Below are positions 45,931 to 57,475 of a stretch of DNA of 64,000 nucleotides, piece by piece. Position numbers and translations under genes: made by a program. The stretch is taken from contig JAUJYZ010001007.1 of NCBI GenBank assembly GCA_033675265.1, forward strand, positions 111,249 to 175,248, read 5' to 3'. Numbering within the stretch: position 1 is the stretch's first letter; each line of letters begins with the position of its first letter. The notes under the pieces were generated by a model that ran no database searches, was not told the origin of the DNA, and worked only from the letters and a program-made list of their open reading frames with translations. The stretch comes from Actinostola sp. cb2023. Taxonomy: Eukaryota > Cnidaria > Anthozoa > Actiniaria > Actinostolidae.

Positions 45931-47270
45931 TACGCTACAACAAATTGCGTATTCTTATGAACTTATGTGACGGATGTCACTGCCGGATTAGAAATATGTG
46001 AACAATACCGATTTCAAAGTGTACGACCACATAATTTACATCTCACAACATTTGCTGGGAACTTCGTAGGTTCCATGGACCCTGGACAAAATATTGTGGA
46101 AGCGCAGGGCTGACGAAGTTACACCAATTGCGAACTAAAATGGCCAAACAAAATTAAAAAAAAGATTGATACAAAACTTATTGTGTCTCTCTGTGCGCCA
46201 AGTCGTAAGTAAACCATATACTCCGTGGACACCTCTTTGTATTTAAAATATTTTAATTGCTACCCTGTTGTAATTTACAAGTAAATTTTTAAAAGAGTTT
46301 TGTTGGGAGACTAGTATAATTCGTGCAGTTTTTTTGTAGTTTTTCACGCAATGCGCTTTCAATTCTGATAAGATAATCAGTCTCAGTACGTGTAAAAAGG
46401 CAGCCAAGTAGACAAGATAAGCATTTAAAATTAAAATACTCATTTAGTTAAACAGTTTAAAAGTCAAAAAATAAATAAATTGCATAATGTCTTGGGGGCA
46501 GTACATAAATGCGTGGGAGACTGGGTCCTACCGGAAGAACCAAGATGGCGGACGTGGTGTTGAGAGAGCGTGAACATTGCTGTGCTTGACCGCAGGTCAC
46601 GCTTGATAAAAAATAGATCCCAATTGTAACTTTGCAGTTTATTCAAGTCAACATCACAGGCTTTCTTGAGGTTAGTTTATATTGCAAATATGAGCCCGCA
46701 CTTTTGAGAAAAATTCCTTTTAAAATGGCTAAATTTGAGGCACCTTACGATTCGTGTTTCGTATCGAACGTTTAGCTTGATGTAATATTATACAATATAA
46801 ACATTGTGAACCTCTCTTGTCGTAAGTTGCTTCTTTGTAGGATAGTGATTGACCACAGAAAATAACAGGAGCTCATATAGAAGGCAAGTGGTATTTTTTA
46901 ACCGGTTCAATTTGGATAAAAATCAATTCGTGTTGAGGCTGAATTTGGACCTAAACTGAGGGGGGTGGTCAAACTTGAAAGCAAAGACCCAAGCGAATCG
47001 GTAATTACCACCATTTATAATCATTCTTGATAGGTTAATCACGAACACAATTTGGAAAGAATCGGCCGACCCCCATCTTTTGACTCTGCCCGGTTTTCTC
47101 AGACAATCACTCTTAATATGTTACACACAATCGTGTCTTTTTTCTTGACATTTATAGTTATTCAAATTTAAGACCTGGAAATGGTGATCGTAGAATTCAT
47201 TTTTACTTGTAAACACTTCCATAAGCACAAATTGGCCCAAGCATAAAGCCAATTTGGCTCTTGTTACTCT

Positions 47271-48652
47271 GGCTTCCTTCCTGTGGAAGGCCTGAGTCTA
47301 AAAATGCAGGCCATCATCGTCGTCGTTGTTGTACGGCCTCAAATCTGCAAATAGGTTCTACAGCGCATGCGCCCTTCTATAATCATTATATCAGATCTAA
47401 ACATTGAGAAATGTTTAAGTGGTGAATATAACTATGATGACTAAGCACATTTCATCACAAGGTCCTTCTCTTATTTTAATGACGAGGTATCGACCTCTTT
47501 CTTCACAAACCTTGTTGGAGGAAGGTTATGCTGTCTTGTGAGAAAAAAACATTTGAACAAAGTGTGTCTAATGCACTCGTCTTGCACAAACCTCACGCTC
47601 CACGAACTCTGTAGCTGAAAAGAACTAAGGAACTACTCTGATGTTGCAAGAAAACCAAGACTGATCTCAAAGTTGAGATTGAATGAGATTGAATGAGATT
47701 GCCGAGTGATTATAAATGAAGCAAAATGCCACAATTCAATGTACGAAATCACCGAAGGCTCTACAACTATATTGTGTATGAAGAACAAAACATGTTGGAA
47801 CCATCACACGAGGACCCACGAGGTGAAATGACGGTCATTTATTCACTGTTTATATCCTTGTATTTAAACTCACGACCAGCGATGTAAAAATACATCTCAT
47901 CGACAGAAAACTACAGAAGTCAAACTCGAGCCAGTCAAGTTGTTTTCAGTAATACTGCTTCATAATCTTTATATACAGAACAACATTTTTTTATTTTAAC
48001 ACATGTTTCGATGTGTCACACATCATCTTCAGTGTAGCTAATGAAAAGTACTTACAAGTATATATACTATAAGAAGAACATTATTATATATACTATAAGA
48101 AGGCCATTCGGATCCATTATTACTGCTCCAAGTTAAATAAGCAAATATCCTAGAGACTGAATATGATTTGGCCTTGCAATTCTGTCTCAAAGTGTATTTC
48201 TAACAGATGTCTGTGGCTAAGTAAGAACTCGTACTTTTATTGATGAGTTTGTGAAATCGTTTCTTGCAAGGTAATCGAAATATGCTTGACGTGTTTCGCC
48301 AGCTGTCAGCTCGAAGTGTCAGTGTTGAAGCTAATTATGTATGCATGCTCTACTGAGTCACGCAACGATTACAAAAAATATATCAGAATGTTTTTGATTG
48401 TATTTTTGCAGTTCACTAACCGTTCTGAGCATGGAAATTCTGCTTTAAATTGTGCAAGTAATAGGCTAAAACTACTTCTGTGTGATGATACAAATAAGCT
48501 ATTAGGTTTCACATTTAAAATCTATCAAAACAGCTTTATTAAGAAGCCAGAGTTCTCACTAGTACATACAAATAAGCTATTAGGTTTCACATTTAAAATC
48601 TATCAAAATAGCTTTATTAAGAAGCCCGAGTTCACACTAGTACAGCATCTAG
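47271..48652 (+). mobile_element. Helitron-like element C
   Basis: Start GGCTTCCTTCCTGTGGAAG (changed first bases), then CTAAAAATGCAGG, GTCGTCGTT, AGCGCATGCGCC, and the CCTTGTTGGAGGAAGGTTATG word at 47502. It ends with AAGAAGCCCGAGTTCACAC, a degenerate hairpin and CATCTAGTT. Near its 3-prime end a unit of about 71 bp (AATAAGCTATTAGGTTTC to CACTAGTAC) is tandemly duplicated (48498-48640). No coding gene. Confidence 0.6.
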
Positions 48653-48674
48653 TTAGAATTAGCGCTCACTCTTA

Positions 48675-48967
48675 GTGTACACCTAATTGCAGAAAGGTTG
48701 TCCACCTCGGAAAAGCACATTTACACATTTACACATTTGCACATTTACACATTTGCACTTTTACAAGCGCTGAAATACAACTATCAACCTGAAATCTTCT
48801 GTATAAGGCCGCGGCATTCTTATGGCAGTATACTTCTACTGAATCTATTGACTCTGGGTTCCACTTGCGCAAAACAAATATACACGTGATGTTGCGAATG
48901 TGCAAATGTGCAAATGTGTAAATGTGCTTTTCCGAGGTGGACAACCTTTCTGCAATTAGGTGTACAC
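48675..48967. mobile_element. MITE with about 70-bp inverted repeats
   Basis: Ends GTGTACACCTAATTGCAG, followed by AAAGGTTGTCCACCTCGG and a short ACATTT/GCACATTT tandem, mirrored at the other end. Length is 293 bp. Target duplication unclear. Confidence 0.75.
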
Positions 48968-49216
48968 AGGTAAACTGAATTCTATCACTTTACTGTGCAC
49001 ATGCATAGCAATGCATTTGTCATTTCTATTGTTTTCTACATTTTCTCAAAGTTTGTTAGAAATTGGCTCTGAAAAGACTCTGGTAATATACATTGATTGA
49101 AATAATACCATGTGCAATAATTATCAACATACACGAATTTTGGCACTTTTCAGGTCTTCAGTAATTCTTAAGTCATCTTTCAACCTGTGATTATTATTAT
49201 TTTGCCAATTTGGATA

Positions 49217-49507
49217 CAGCTATTTCAAAAAACATTGTCTTGTGCATCGTGCGTATTGCGCATTGCACATTGCGTTTTGCATATGATTATACTGATAATC
49301 ATTTTTCTACTCACTGAGCTCAAAATGTCGACAAACCAAATAACTTTCCATCGAAGTCAATCACTATACATGGTGGCGGCATGACTGTTTTATACACCTA
49401 AGATGCATTTCAATTATCGAATATACAATGCAATATGCAAAGTGCAATACGCAATACGCAATGTGCAGTACGCACGAAACAATAGACAACCTTTTTTGAA
49501 ATAGCTG
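49217..49507. repeat. Inverted repeat with ATTGCGC-type tandem words
   Basis: CAGCTATTTCAAAAAA at 49217 and its inverse ending at 49507, each flanked outside by TA, each followed inward by GTGCGTA and short ATTGCGCATTGC-type repeats. The right arm overlaps the carboxyl side of a RecQ scrap, so the repeat may include helicase-derived sequence. Confidence 0.55.
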
Positions 49508-49690
49508 TATATGGCCCTCCATTATCGTGTTAAGTGGTGAAATTACTATGATCATAGAGTTATAACCATTTCCAAGACCATCAAAAACAAACAATAAGCT
49601 TTGATAGATCAAAGGTTTTCCATATCCTATGGGAAGAATACAAAAGCAACCTTTGCTTATGGCATGAATGGCCAATATCTGTTTTTCTTT
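49500..49690 (-). pseudogene. Degraded RecQ helicase fragment
   Basis: The minus strand reads CFCILPIGYGKPLIYQSLLF, a Walker A relic with T to I and S to P changes, then MIIVISPLNTIMEG, the next RecQ motif. It is about 60 residues long and stops in the ATTGCGC repeats. It derives from a helicase of the same general type as the one at 29949 but is more decayed and of a different sequence. Confidence 0.65.
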
Positions 49691-50400
49691 TAGACTGAAA
49701 TGTAGATTAAGTCGGTTAGCACAGCAGCGCTGAAGTCCGACATTTTGTCACTGGAAGTTAGAAAATATTCAACATACACATATCTGAAGACCTAGAATCT
49801 AGGTCTTCTGGTTTGTTTTTTCGTTAGAAAGCTGAGAAGGGTGAGGGTACGAGAATGGGTATTTTGTATCATGACACTATGAAGCTACTGTATTGAACTA
49901 AACAGTTTCCGCTACTTTGAAGTTACAAAGAACAATTTGGCACATTTTTTTAAATTCTTGTGTTAACTTTTTGAGCTGGAGCTCAAAAGAAAAGTTGTCA
50001 CAGGGAACAAATATCGGCCACTTATCAACACGTTCATAGTGACTAACAAGTGAATATTTGCGAGATTGTCTACCACTTTATACCAGCTATTTACAGGAAG
50101 GATGAACTTTCAGTAGGGGTGGCAAATGGTCATTGTGACACTTTGCAAAATGACTAGACTTGAGGTTTTCACTGCGAGCCCAAGAAACTCTTTCAATGCA
50201 AGATGCAAGACTCTTGGCGTAGAATGACTTAGGAAAAATCGAGACTGAGACAATGAAAACACTGAAAAAGCAAGACTGCGAGGCCCTTGCATTTGAGGTT
50301 AAAGAACTGTGAGACTCTTAATTTTTGAGGGACCATTCACCACCCGTTTGAGGGGAAATTGTGCTAGAATATGAACACACAAATAGCTGGTAATAAATAA
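49691..50400. other. No gene recognised
   Basis: AT-rich sequence without motif-bearing frames or obvious repeats. Confidence 0.35.
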
Positions 50401-50406
50401 ATGAAA

Positions 50407-50682
50407 TTATTTTTTGGCTGTGTTTTTGTCTATCATTTTGTGCGCAGTTTCATGTGCCTTTAGGCTGTCAATCTGAAAATTGTTAGTTCCAATCCTGAGA
50501 GAATAATTTGTGTTTTTACTGTTTTGGAACTCTCTGCAATAAGTGCAGAAGTTCTTGTTTTCTTCATCATCATACTCTAACCATTTATACTTTCCAGGAT
50601 GGCTGAAACTTGCGTGTTTTCTACGGTTTACTAGGTCCCTGATTATTTGATATCGCTGTCTCTCCTGTTTCTCAGTATACAT
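50407..50682 (-). CDS. Zinc-finger exon, TTF/ZNF862-like
   Basis: About 91 codons. WLEYDDEENKNFCTYCREF followed by GTNNFQIDSLKAHETAHK gives a C-x2-C...H-x4-H zinc finger of the kind at the start of hAT-derived proteins such as ZNF862 and C17orf113. Only this module is present, with no catalytic domain downstream, so it is an orphan exon or a relic. The start ATG at 50682 is uncertain. Confidence 0.55.
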   Translation of the reverse strand: MYTEKQERQRYQIIRDLVNRRKHASFSHPGKYKWLEYDDEENKNFCTYCREFQNSKNTNYSLRIGTNNFQIDSLKAHETAHKMIDKNTAKK

Positions 50683-50689
50683 ACATTGT

Positions 50690-53080
50690 TTATTTGGCCA
50701 ATGTATTCATTTCCTGAAAAATGAGTACATTGATCTTTGACAGTCTTGATTTAGGCTACGATTGTTCATACACTCACACTCAGCTGACGTCAGCCATATA
50801 TTGTCTGCCGTTAATTTCCAGCACTGAAGAGCACCACAAGCTTATATTTACAGTCATTTAGCGGAGTTGAAGCCGTAAAAGTTGCTACTACGATTGATGG
50901 AAAATACTTGAATACTTTATATAAACCTTGCATCAACTGATCTAAAATCCCATTACCGTGTATATTTTCAAGATTCAAGTGTTGTATAATAGTCCCCTTA
51001 ACAATAAAGTACACCACGTCCCGCGCCCAGTACAATAAAAAGTCTAACTTAACCAACCCTAGTGAATTCCCAATATGAAAAAAATGTATGAAAAATCTCC
51101 TCCACTAGATTCTTTAGTACAATCCTAATATTAAAGACTGGCTTGTCATGAAACATGATGAAAACAAGTAAAATGAACTCGATGTTTATCACTCATCAAA
51201 GGCTGTACATGTATGTCACCATTTTAAAACACAGGAAGCCCCAAAATACAATTACACTTACAAAGAGAACCAAAGTATTTTTACTAATTCCGGTGCAGGC
51301 TGGCCGTATTACAGTAGGCCCTTTGCAGTTTACAGTCACATGCCAATATGTTGCTTGAATAACAAATGAACTGAGCCGAAGATCCCATAGGAACGGCTCT
51401 GCTGACTGGCAAACAAACTTTGAGACGTTGATTGAGAAAGATCGACAATCAACTGGAGGTTGAAAAATAGCATTTCAAACAGATTTCTTTACTGTCACTA
51501 CTCATATCATGTAAGATTCTTCAAATAAATAAAGCCAGATTTTTTTGTCAGTCAGTACAACCACGAGATCATAATCCTACAAAGGGCCTATTGAATTCTT
51601 ATTCCATCATCTTCTTTTTTTGATATAACAAAGAGAGTTTGAAGTTTCTTTCCAATGTTAAAATTATTATCATTTTTTTAATTTGACATTTTCAACCTCT
51701 TGAAAAGTTCAACAAACCAACATCCATCAAAAAGATGTATTTTCCTATCATCTCTACATTTTAAATTCGTTAATAAATATTACACAGCAACCTTATTTAT
51801 ATATTATCAATTGCTACAATGTGCCAGCATTTACTTGCAAATCCATGAGTTGGCCACAGGGTGTCGTTCATTTATTCTGTTTACAAATATTTGAGTTCAT
51901 ATTTCATTTGCACGAAATGAACCTTAGATTTTAGAACTGATAATGCTGAAGGTTAGTGGGATAGATGATTTGAATGAATGCTGTTTCTCAGGGGTTAGGA
52001 TAGACAAAAACAGGAAAGTGCCAATGGCCCTAAACTTTAGAAAGTTAAGGGCCATTTTTTCAAACTTGGGGCCATGGGCCAGTTACCACACTTCATAACC
52101 TTTTTTGATAATCGACTGGCTATTCCAGAACAATAGAGCTAGCAGGGTATTCAGACCATCGCAGGGTAATGTGATATGAAAAAAAAGGGAAATGGACGAG
52201 TGTAAATTTATGAGTGGGGGAGAGCCGGGATATGGAAGAAAAGCGAATGGATGAGGGTGTGAATTTATGAATATAAGGGTAACAATGTTGAACTGTATAG
52301 GATACATGTTGTTAGAAGGCTTAGGGTGAAAAGGTAATGAAAGGGACAATTCACTGAGAAAGAGCCATCTGGAGAAAGAACAGGTGGAAAGTATGTAGAC
52401 CAGTGGATGAAAAGATGAAATCATAGATAACAAACATTTAACAAAGAAAAAAGAAAGAATGTACATAGTATTAAAAGTGGCAGGAGATTAAAAAGGCAGA
52501 AAAGACAAATGAAACTGAAGGTGAAAAAAGATTTAAAAAAAGTGTGGCTTCAAATAATTATGCACAGAAATTATGTTGTTTTCGATCTTCACAAGACATC
52601 TCTTCACGTAAATTTGGGTCAGAACTTCATGTAAGACTACATTGTATGTATCAACGATTTTGATTGGCCAATTCTGTACCAATAGGAAACGATGTAAGAA
52701 CGAAACTAGTGCCAACTCCCAATGCTCGATAATGCAAGGAACGCCCTTGGACATCGTTTTTTTTACTATCGTGTTTTGAAAGGAAAACCACTTTAATCCA
52801 CCTGAAAATGACGTCTATATGCACATTTTAAATCTGTAATAGTGATATTTTATCAAATTGATTCTTTTATTTTATTCCCATTGTGTGCCTTTTTTACAAA
52901 TTATGTTATCAGAAGCCCTATATGTTGGGCGCGTATCATGATTTTTTTACGGGCCATTTACGATTTTTTAGCGCAAATGGCGCAAGACGCGTGCCTACCC
53001 TAACCCCTGCTTCTAGATACAACTGTAGGATTGTGATTTCAAGAATTCATTTAAACTTTTTGCGGCCTTTATCGTCTTAA
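50690..53080. other. No gene recognised
   Basis: AT-rich stretch. The reading frames (longest 127 codons at 52466-52083, minus) show no domain and have repetitive composition. I see no TIR element here. Confidence 0.35.
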
Positions 53081-53433
53081 TTAAAGTGCTACTTGGACGA
53101 AAATCAGTCAAAATTTAAAATGAGCTATAATTTTGCTGAAGTAATTTTGAACGACCTATTAATAACTGTTTGGCATTAAGTTAAAATGTTGCTTTCATAT
53201 TCCAATGAGAAGTACTGTTTTTCTTACGACTTAAAGATGGATTGGGTTGAGTAAATGACGTCATTTACTCAATCCATCCTTAAATCGTAAGAAAAACAGT
53301 ACTTCTCATTGGAATATGAATGCAACATTTTAACTTAATGCCAAACAGTTATTAATAGGTCGTTCAAAATTACTTCAGCAAAATTACAGCTCATTTTAAA
53401 TTTTAACTGATTTTCATCCAAGTAGCCCTTTAA
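53081..53433. mobile_element. Near-perfect 353-bp palindrome with TTAA ends
   Basis: TTAA at 53081-53084 and 53430-53433, then AGTGCTACTTGGA / AGGGCTACTTGGA inward. Pairing continues almost without interruption to the centre between 53260 and 53261, in GAGTAAATGACGTCATTTAC, with practically no spacer. It is a TTAA-target foldback MITE. Confidence 0.85.
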
Positions 53434-53607
53434 AATTGAAGATGGCTCTCAGCTTCGCCTTGCTACTGAGGTTGAGCCACCATTTACCACTTCTTCTAAC
53501 ATAGAATTCTGGACCATATATAATTGGGTAAGAATTGCTTTAGAGACATTTAAGACTAGAAAATATATCATGCTTGAACTTTCTGATGAAGGACGACTGG
53601 TTGTTAT

Positions 53608-53805
53608 GGCCACAAACACCATGGACACATACGGTTGGACTTACGGATCTTTACCCCATGCAGGAGGTCCCCTAGTACAAACGCTACGGACACATATGGT
53701 TGGACTTACGGAGCTTTACTTCACGCCAGAGTACCCCTAGTACGAACACTACGAGCACATAAGGTTGGACTTACGGAGGTTTAGCCCATGACAGAGGTTC
53801 CCTAG
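53608..53805 (+). repeat. 65-bp satellite, left segment
   Basis: Three diverged units with GGACACATACGGTTGGAC and GGTCCCCTAGTAC words. The array is cut at 53806 by a hAT element and continues at 56431. Confidence 0.85.
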
Positions 53806-56430
53806 TAGGGTAAGCTATATTATGCCGGCATAATTTTGAGCATAATACTATAGTTGGAGCATCGAGCATAATGCCGGCATAATGCTCATATTTCAGGAAA
53901 AATATCTAAAAAAACACTGACGACTTTCTCTGTGGTCGCGTGGGCTTCCTGTGGTTATCTGATTTATCGTTTTCTGTTCTCTGTTTTCCAATAAAATCAA
54001 TATACCATGAAATATTAATGAGTGCAGTTTGTTTTGATTGCTCCAAGAAAGGATTTCATGTTATAAAGGCTTGGCTGCTTATTGAAGGCCTGGTGGTTGC
54101 CTATTTATGCCAGGCTGCTAAGCCCTCACAGTTCTCATCACTCATCAGTCATGGCTGCCAGTTCGAGCTCGGAGATAAACGCTGTTGATTTGGCTGGCTC
54201 GGAGCCATCAGAAGCTGTAAGGAATGCCTTGATGCAATTAAAAAGTCCCAAAGCTTCAGACCTAGCCAGAAGTCGGGTGGTTTCGTCAAATAAAACGAAA
54301 CAATATAGCGGCCGTGGAGACGGAGTGCGTGGTCAGCGTGGACCAGGAAATATGCCGGCAAAGAAGTCAGGTAAAATGAAAACTAACTTTGTCGAAACAA
54401 GAATTAGAGAGTTCAAGGACGAGCCATTTAGAAATTCAAACAACAAGCTGTTTTGTGACGCCTGTCGTGAAGAAATTTCAGAGAAGGCAAGCATAATCAA
54501 GTGTCATGTAGAGTCCCAAAAGCACAAGTCAGGAGTTGAAAGGCTAGCGAAGAAGAAGAAAAAAGACATAACAGTACTAGACGCAATGAAGAAGTATGAC
54601 CAAGAGGTGCACCCTAAAGGGGAAATGCTAAGCGACAGCAAGAGGCTTTTTAGGATTAAAGTAATGAAGACGTTCCTCAAGGCCGGTGTGTTCCCTAAAA
54701 AAAGATGGACGATTTCCGTGAGTTACTGGAAGAAGGTGGCTATCGTCTGACTTCTGTACCCAACATGCGGCAGCTTATCCCTTTTGTCAGGAAGGAGGAA
54801 GAAGAAACCATCAGGGAGAGATATCTGGCAGTAACGTTTCTGTCATATTTGATGGGACCACAAGACTTGGCGAAGCGCTGGCGATAGTTGTTAGATTTAT
54901 ACACAGCTGACTGGGAAATAAAGCAACGGCTGGTGCGCTTACAACTACTAGCAAAATCTCTCAAAGGAGATGAACTGGCGCGTGAAATCATCATGGTTCT
55001 TGCACAGCAATACAACGTGCAAAACAACAGTCTCTGTGCATCAATGAGGGATGGAGCCTCAGTAAATAGAGCTGCCATGAGAACCGTGAAGATAGTCTTC
55101 CCGAAAGTGGTGGATGTCCGTTGTTTTTCTCATGCCATGCGACGGACGGTGTCGGCAGTCATTTCAACATCCCCACAGTCAAGCGCTTTTTGCAGCTATG
55201 GAATGCCCTGTTTAGCCATAGTCCCGCAACTCGACTTGCATGGAGAGAGCGTACTGGCATCTCGAAAAAATCCTACTCCCCAACAAGGTGGTGGAGTTGG
55301 TGGGAAGTAGCACAACAGGTCATGCTGCAGTTTGCCGAGATCCAGCCTTTCGTTCAAGAGAGATTGCAAACCGCTGTTAACAAAGCTACTCTGAGGCAAA
55401 TCGAAGAAATGTTCGATGATGACCAGACGAAGTTGTTGCTCCAGATTGAGTTAGCTGTCGTCGTTGATGCAGGCAAGCCCATGGTTCAATCAACTTACAT
55501 CCTGGAAGGAGATGGCACACTCGCTTGGCAGTGCTACGAGCAGCTTCTAGTTATCCAGAATAGCATCCAGGTCGCCAACCTTCCCAATCTCGAGGCATTA
55601 TCCAGGCACGTTTCTGGGGGGAATGCAGTCTTTGCCCAACAGTGCTATCAGTATGGTGTTGCAGCAATTCAGCCAGGATGGGAGTACTTCACCCAGACGG
55701 TGATGGGAGTGATGGGTCCCCAAGTGCTAATTTTCAAGGCTGCACGACTTTTCAGTCCTCACCAAGTCTGTCAGCTGCGCCCTGTAGCAAATGATGTAGA
55801 TATTGTCACGTCTATCGCCTTTCTAAATGATCCTGCCCTGATTGCAAACCTGAAGAACGAGCTTCCAAGATACCTTGCAAAAGCAGATGGCATAGATGAT
55901 GATGTTGACCCTCTTGGATGGTGGAAGGCAAATGAAGCTGAGCTCCCATTTTGGTCTGCGGCAGCTAAGCTCGTCCTATTGATGCAGCCCTCATCGGCAT
56001 CATCCGAGAGAGTCTTCTCCATTCTTACAACGACATTTGGGCATTTACAGGATCTCGCCCTTCAAGACTACATTGAATGCTCTTTGATGCTTCAATTTAA
56101 CAAGAGATAGAAAAGCAGAGTACTGAACCGAGGACAGTTTGAAACCTATAACGGACGGTGAAAATAGTGAGGTGTAAAGAAATAAAACATTTTCGTCAGA
56201 ATGTTATTTCTTTTGTCGCTTGTAATATATGCAATAAAGTAGTTGTGTTTCTACTTGAAGAGCTTTTTTGATAGAAGGACATGGGAAACTTGGAAACTAG
56301 TGCTTAATGTTGTTTTTTTTCGAGCATAATGCGTTTTTTCGAGCATAATTTTGAGCATAATGCTATGATTTTGGAGGCATTGCTCAAAAGCATAATACTT
56401 GAATCTTCGAGCATAATATATCTTACCCTA
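53806..56430 (+). mobile_element. hAT transposon with 8-bp target duplication
   Basis: TTCCCTAG at 53798-53805 and again at 56431-56438. Inverted ends are TAGGGTAAGCTATATTATGC and, on the right, the same with one A in place of C. Repeated CGAGCATAATGC-type words lie inside both ends, as subterminal repeats. Length is 2625 bp. It encodes one broken transposase. Confidence 0.92.
54151..56110 (+). pseudogene. hAT transposase, frameshifted
   Basis: Start ATG at 54151. A BED-type zinc finger (LFCDACREEISE...CHVESQKH) lies at about 54450-54525. Next come a DGTTRLGEA word near 54855 (first catalytic aspartate) and RDGASVN near 55050 (second). A CFSHA word near 55125 follows. The carboxyl dimerisation region is complete: WWKANEAELPFWSAAAKLVL and PSSASSERVFSIL (about 55920-56025). 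Frame breaks: one at the run of seven A near 54700, one near 54835, a return near 54908, and one near 55137. The parts are co-linear and well conserved, so the copy decayed recently or the sequence has errors. Confidence 0.85.
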
Positions 56431-56438
56431 TTCCCTAG

Positions 56439-56826
56439 TACAAACACTACAGACACATACGGTTGGACTTACGGAGCTTTAGCCCACGCCAGAGGTCCCC
56501 TAGTACGAACACTACTGACACATAGGGTTGGACTTACGGAGCTATACCCCACGCCAGCGGTCCCCTAGTACAAACACTACTGACACATACAGTTGGACTT
56601 ACGGAGCTTTACCTCATGCCAGAGGTCCCCTAGTACAAACACTACTGACACATACGGTTGGACTTACGGAGCTTTACCCCACGCCAGAGGTCCCCTAGTA
56701 CAAACACTTCTGACACATACAGTTGGACTTACGGAGCTTCACCCCATGCCGGAGGTCCCCTAGTATGAACACTACGGACACAAAACATTGGACATACGAC
56801 GCTTTCCCAATGTCAGAGGTCCCCTA
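56439..56826 (+). repeat. 65-bp satellite, second segment
   Basis: About six units between the hAT end and the TA-target element at 56827. Same unit as the other segments. Confidence 0.9.
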
Positions 56827-57473
56827 CTCAGGCAACTTAAGGCCAGGAGTAGCTGCTATTAACTTCAAATTGTCTTAATAGAGTGACATATAAGTAAATG
56901 AAACAATTTTATGCCATATGACATATTTCGTCAAGCTTAATATTTTGGTGGTATGGAACGTGTCACATGACATGTTATGTCATCAATCACATTTTTCGAA
57001 ATGGGCCAATGGGGACAAAAGGAATTAAATATATTTTGACAGTATTAGTGTTGTCTTTATGTGTTCTTTACAAATCTCCCTTAATCGCTGGGCCATCATT
57101 CATGTTTTAGGAGATAATATGCTAAATAGGTCACGTGACTTCACAATTCAGTTTTTATCTCCAAACACACAAATGATGGCCCAGCAGTTAGGGCAGATAT
57201 TTAAGGAACACATTAAGGCAACACTAAAACTGCAAAAACATATTTAGATCCTTGTCCCCATTGGCCCATTTTGAAAAAGGTGATTTATGACATAACATGT
57301 CACGTGACACATCTCATATCACAAAAATACCACCAAAATATTAAGTTCGACGAAATATGTCATATGGCTTAACATCGTTTCATTTGCTTATATGTAACTA
57401 TATGAAGACAATTTCAAGCATACAGCTGAATTTCAAGTGTACAGCCGAAAACTCCTGGCTTAAGTGGCCTGAG
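56827..57473. mobile_element. TA-target foldback element, copy A
   Basis: TA at 56825-56826 and 57474-57475. Inverted ends CTCAGGCAACTTAAG / CTCAGGCCACTTAAG, then CCAGGAGT. The arms share further words: CATATGACATATTTCG, AATATTTTGGTGGTAT, GGGCCAATGGGGACAA and GGGCCATCATT. Almost the whole 647 bp is an imperfect palindrome. It sits in the satellite at a CCCCTAGTAC word. Confidence 0.8.
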
Positions 57474-57475
57474 TA

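Larger units (their letters stand above)
38930..47116. mobile_element. 8.2-kb transposon with about 815-bp terminal inverted repeats and TTAA ends
   Basis: TTAA at 38930-38933 and 47113-47116. The inverted ends begin GAGTGATTGTCTGAGAAAAC and stay highly similar for about 815 bp (38930-39745 against 46300-47116, with a few small indels). The repeats include the mirrored frames at 39392 and 46646 that start MNKLQSYNWDLFF. Inside is a spliced transposase-like gene (40032-44640). The TTAA target is shared by piggyBac, Kolobok and some Sola elements, but the protein is none that I can identify with confidence. Confidence 0.85.

Noticed and set aside
48686..48780. CRISPR-like short repeats (ACATTTACACATTT)
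   Set aside because: Simple tandem words within a MITE arm in a eukaryotic genome; no spacers.
56827..57473. First read as a TTAA-target element from the CTTAAG word near each end
   Set aside because: Pairing extends outside the TTAA to CTCAGG, and the flanking TA restores the satellite word CCCCTAGTAC, so the target is TA.
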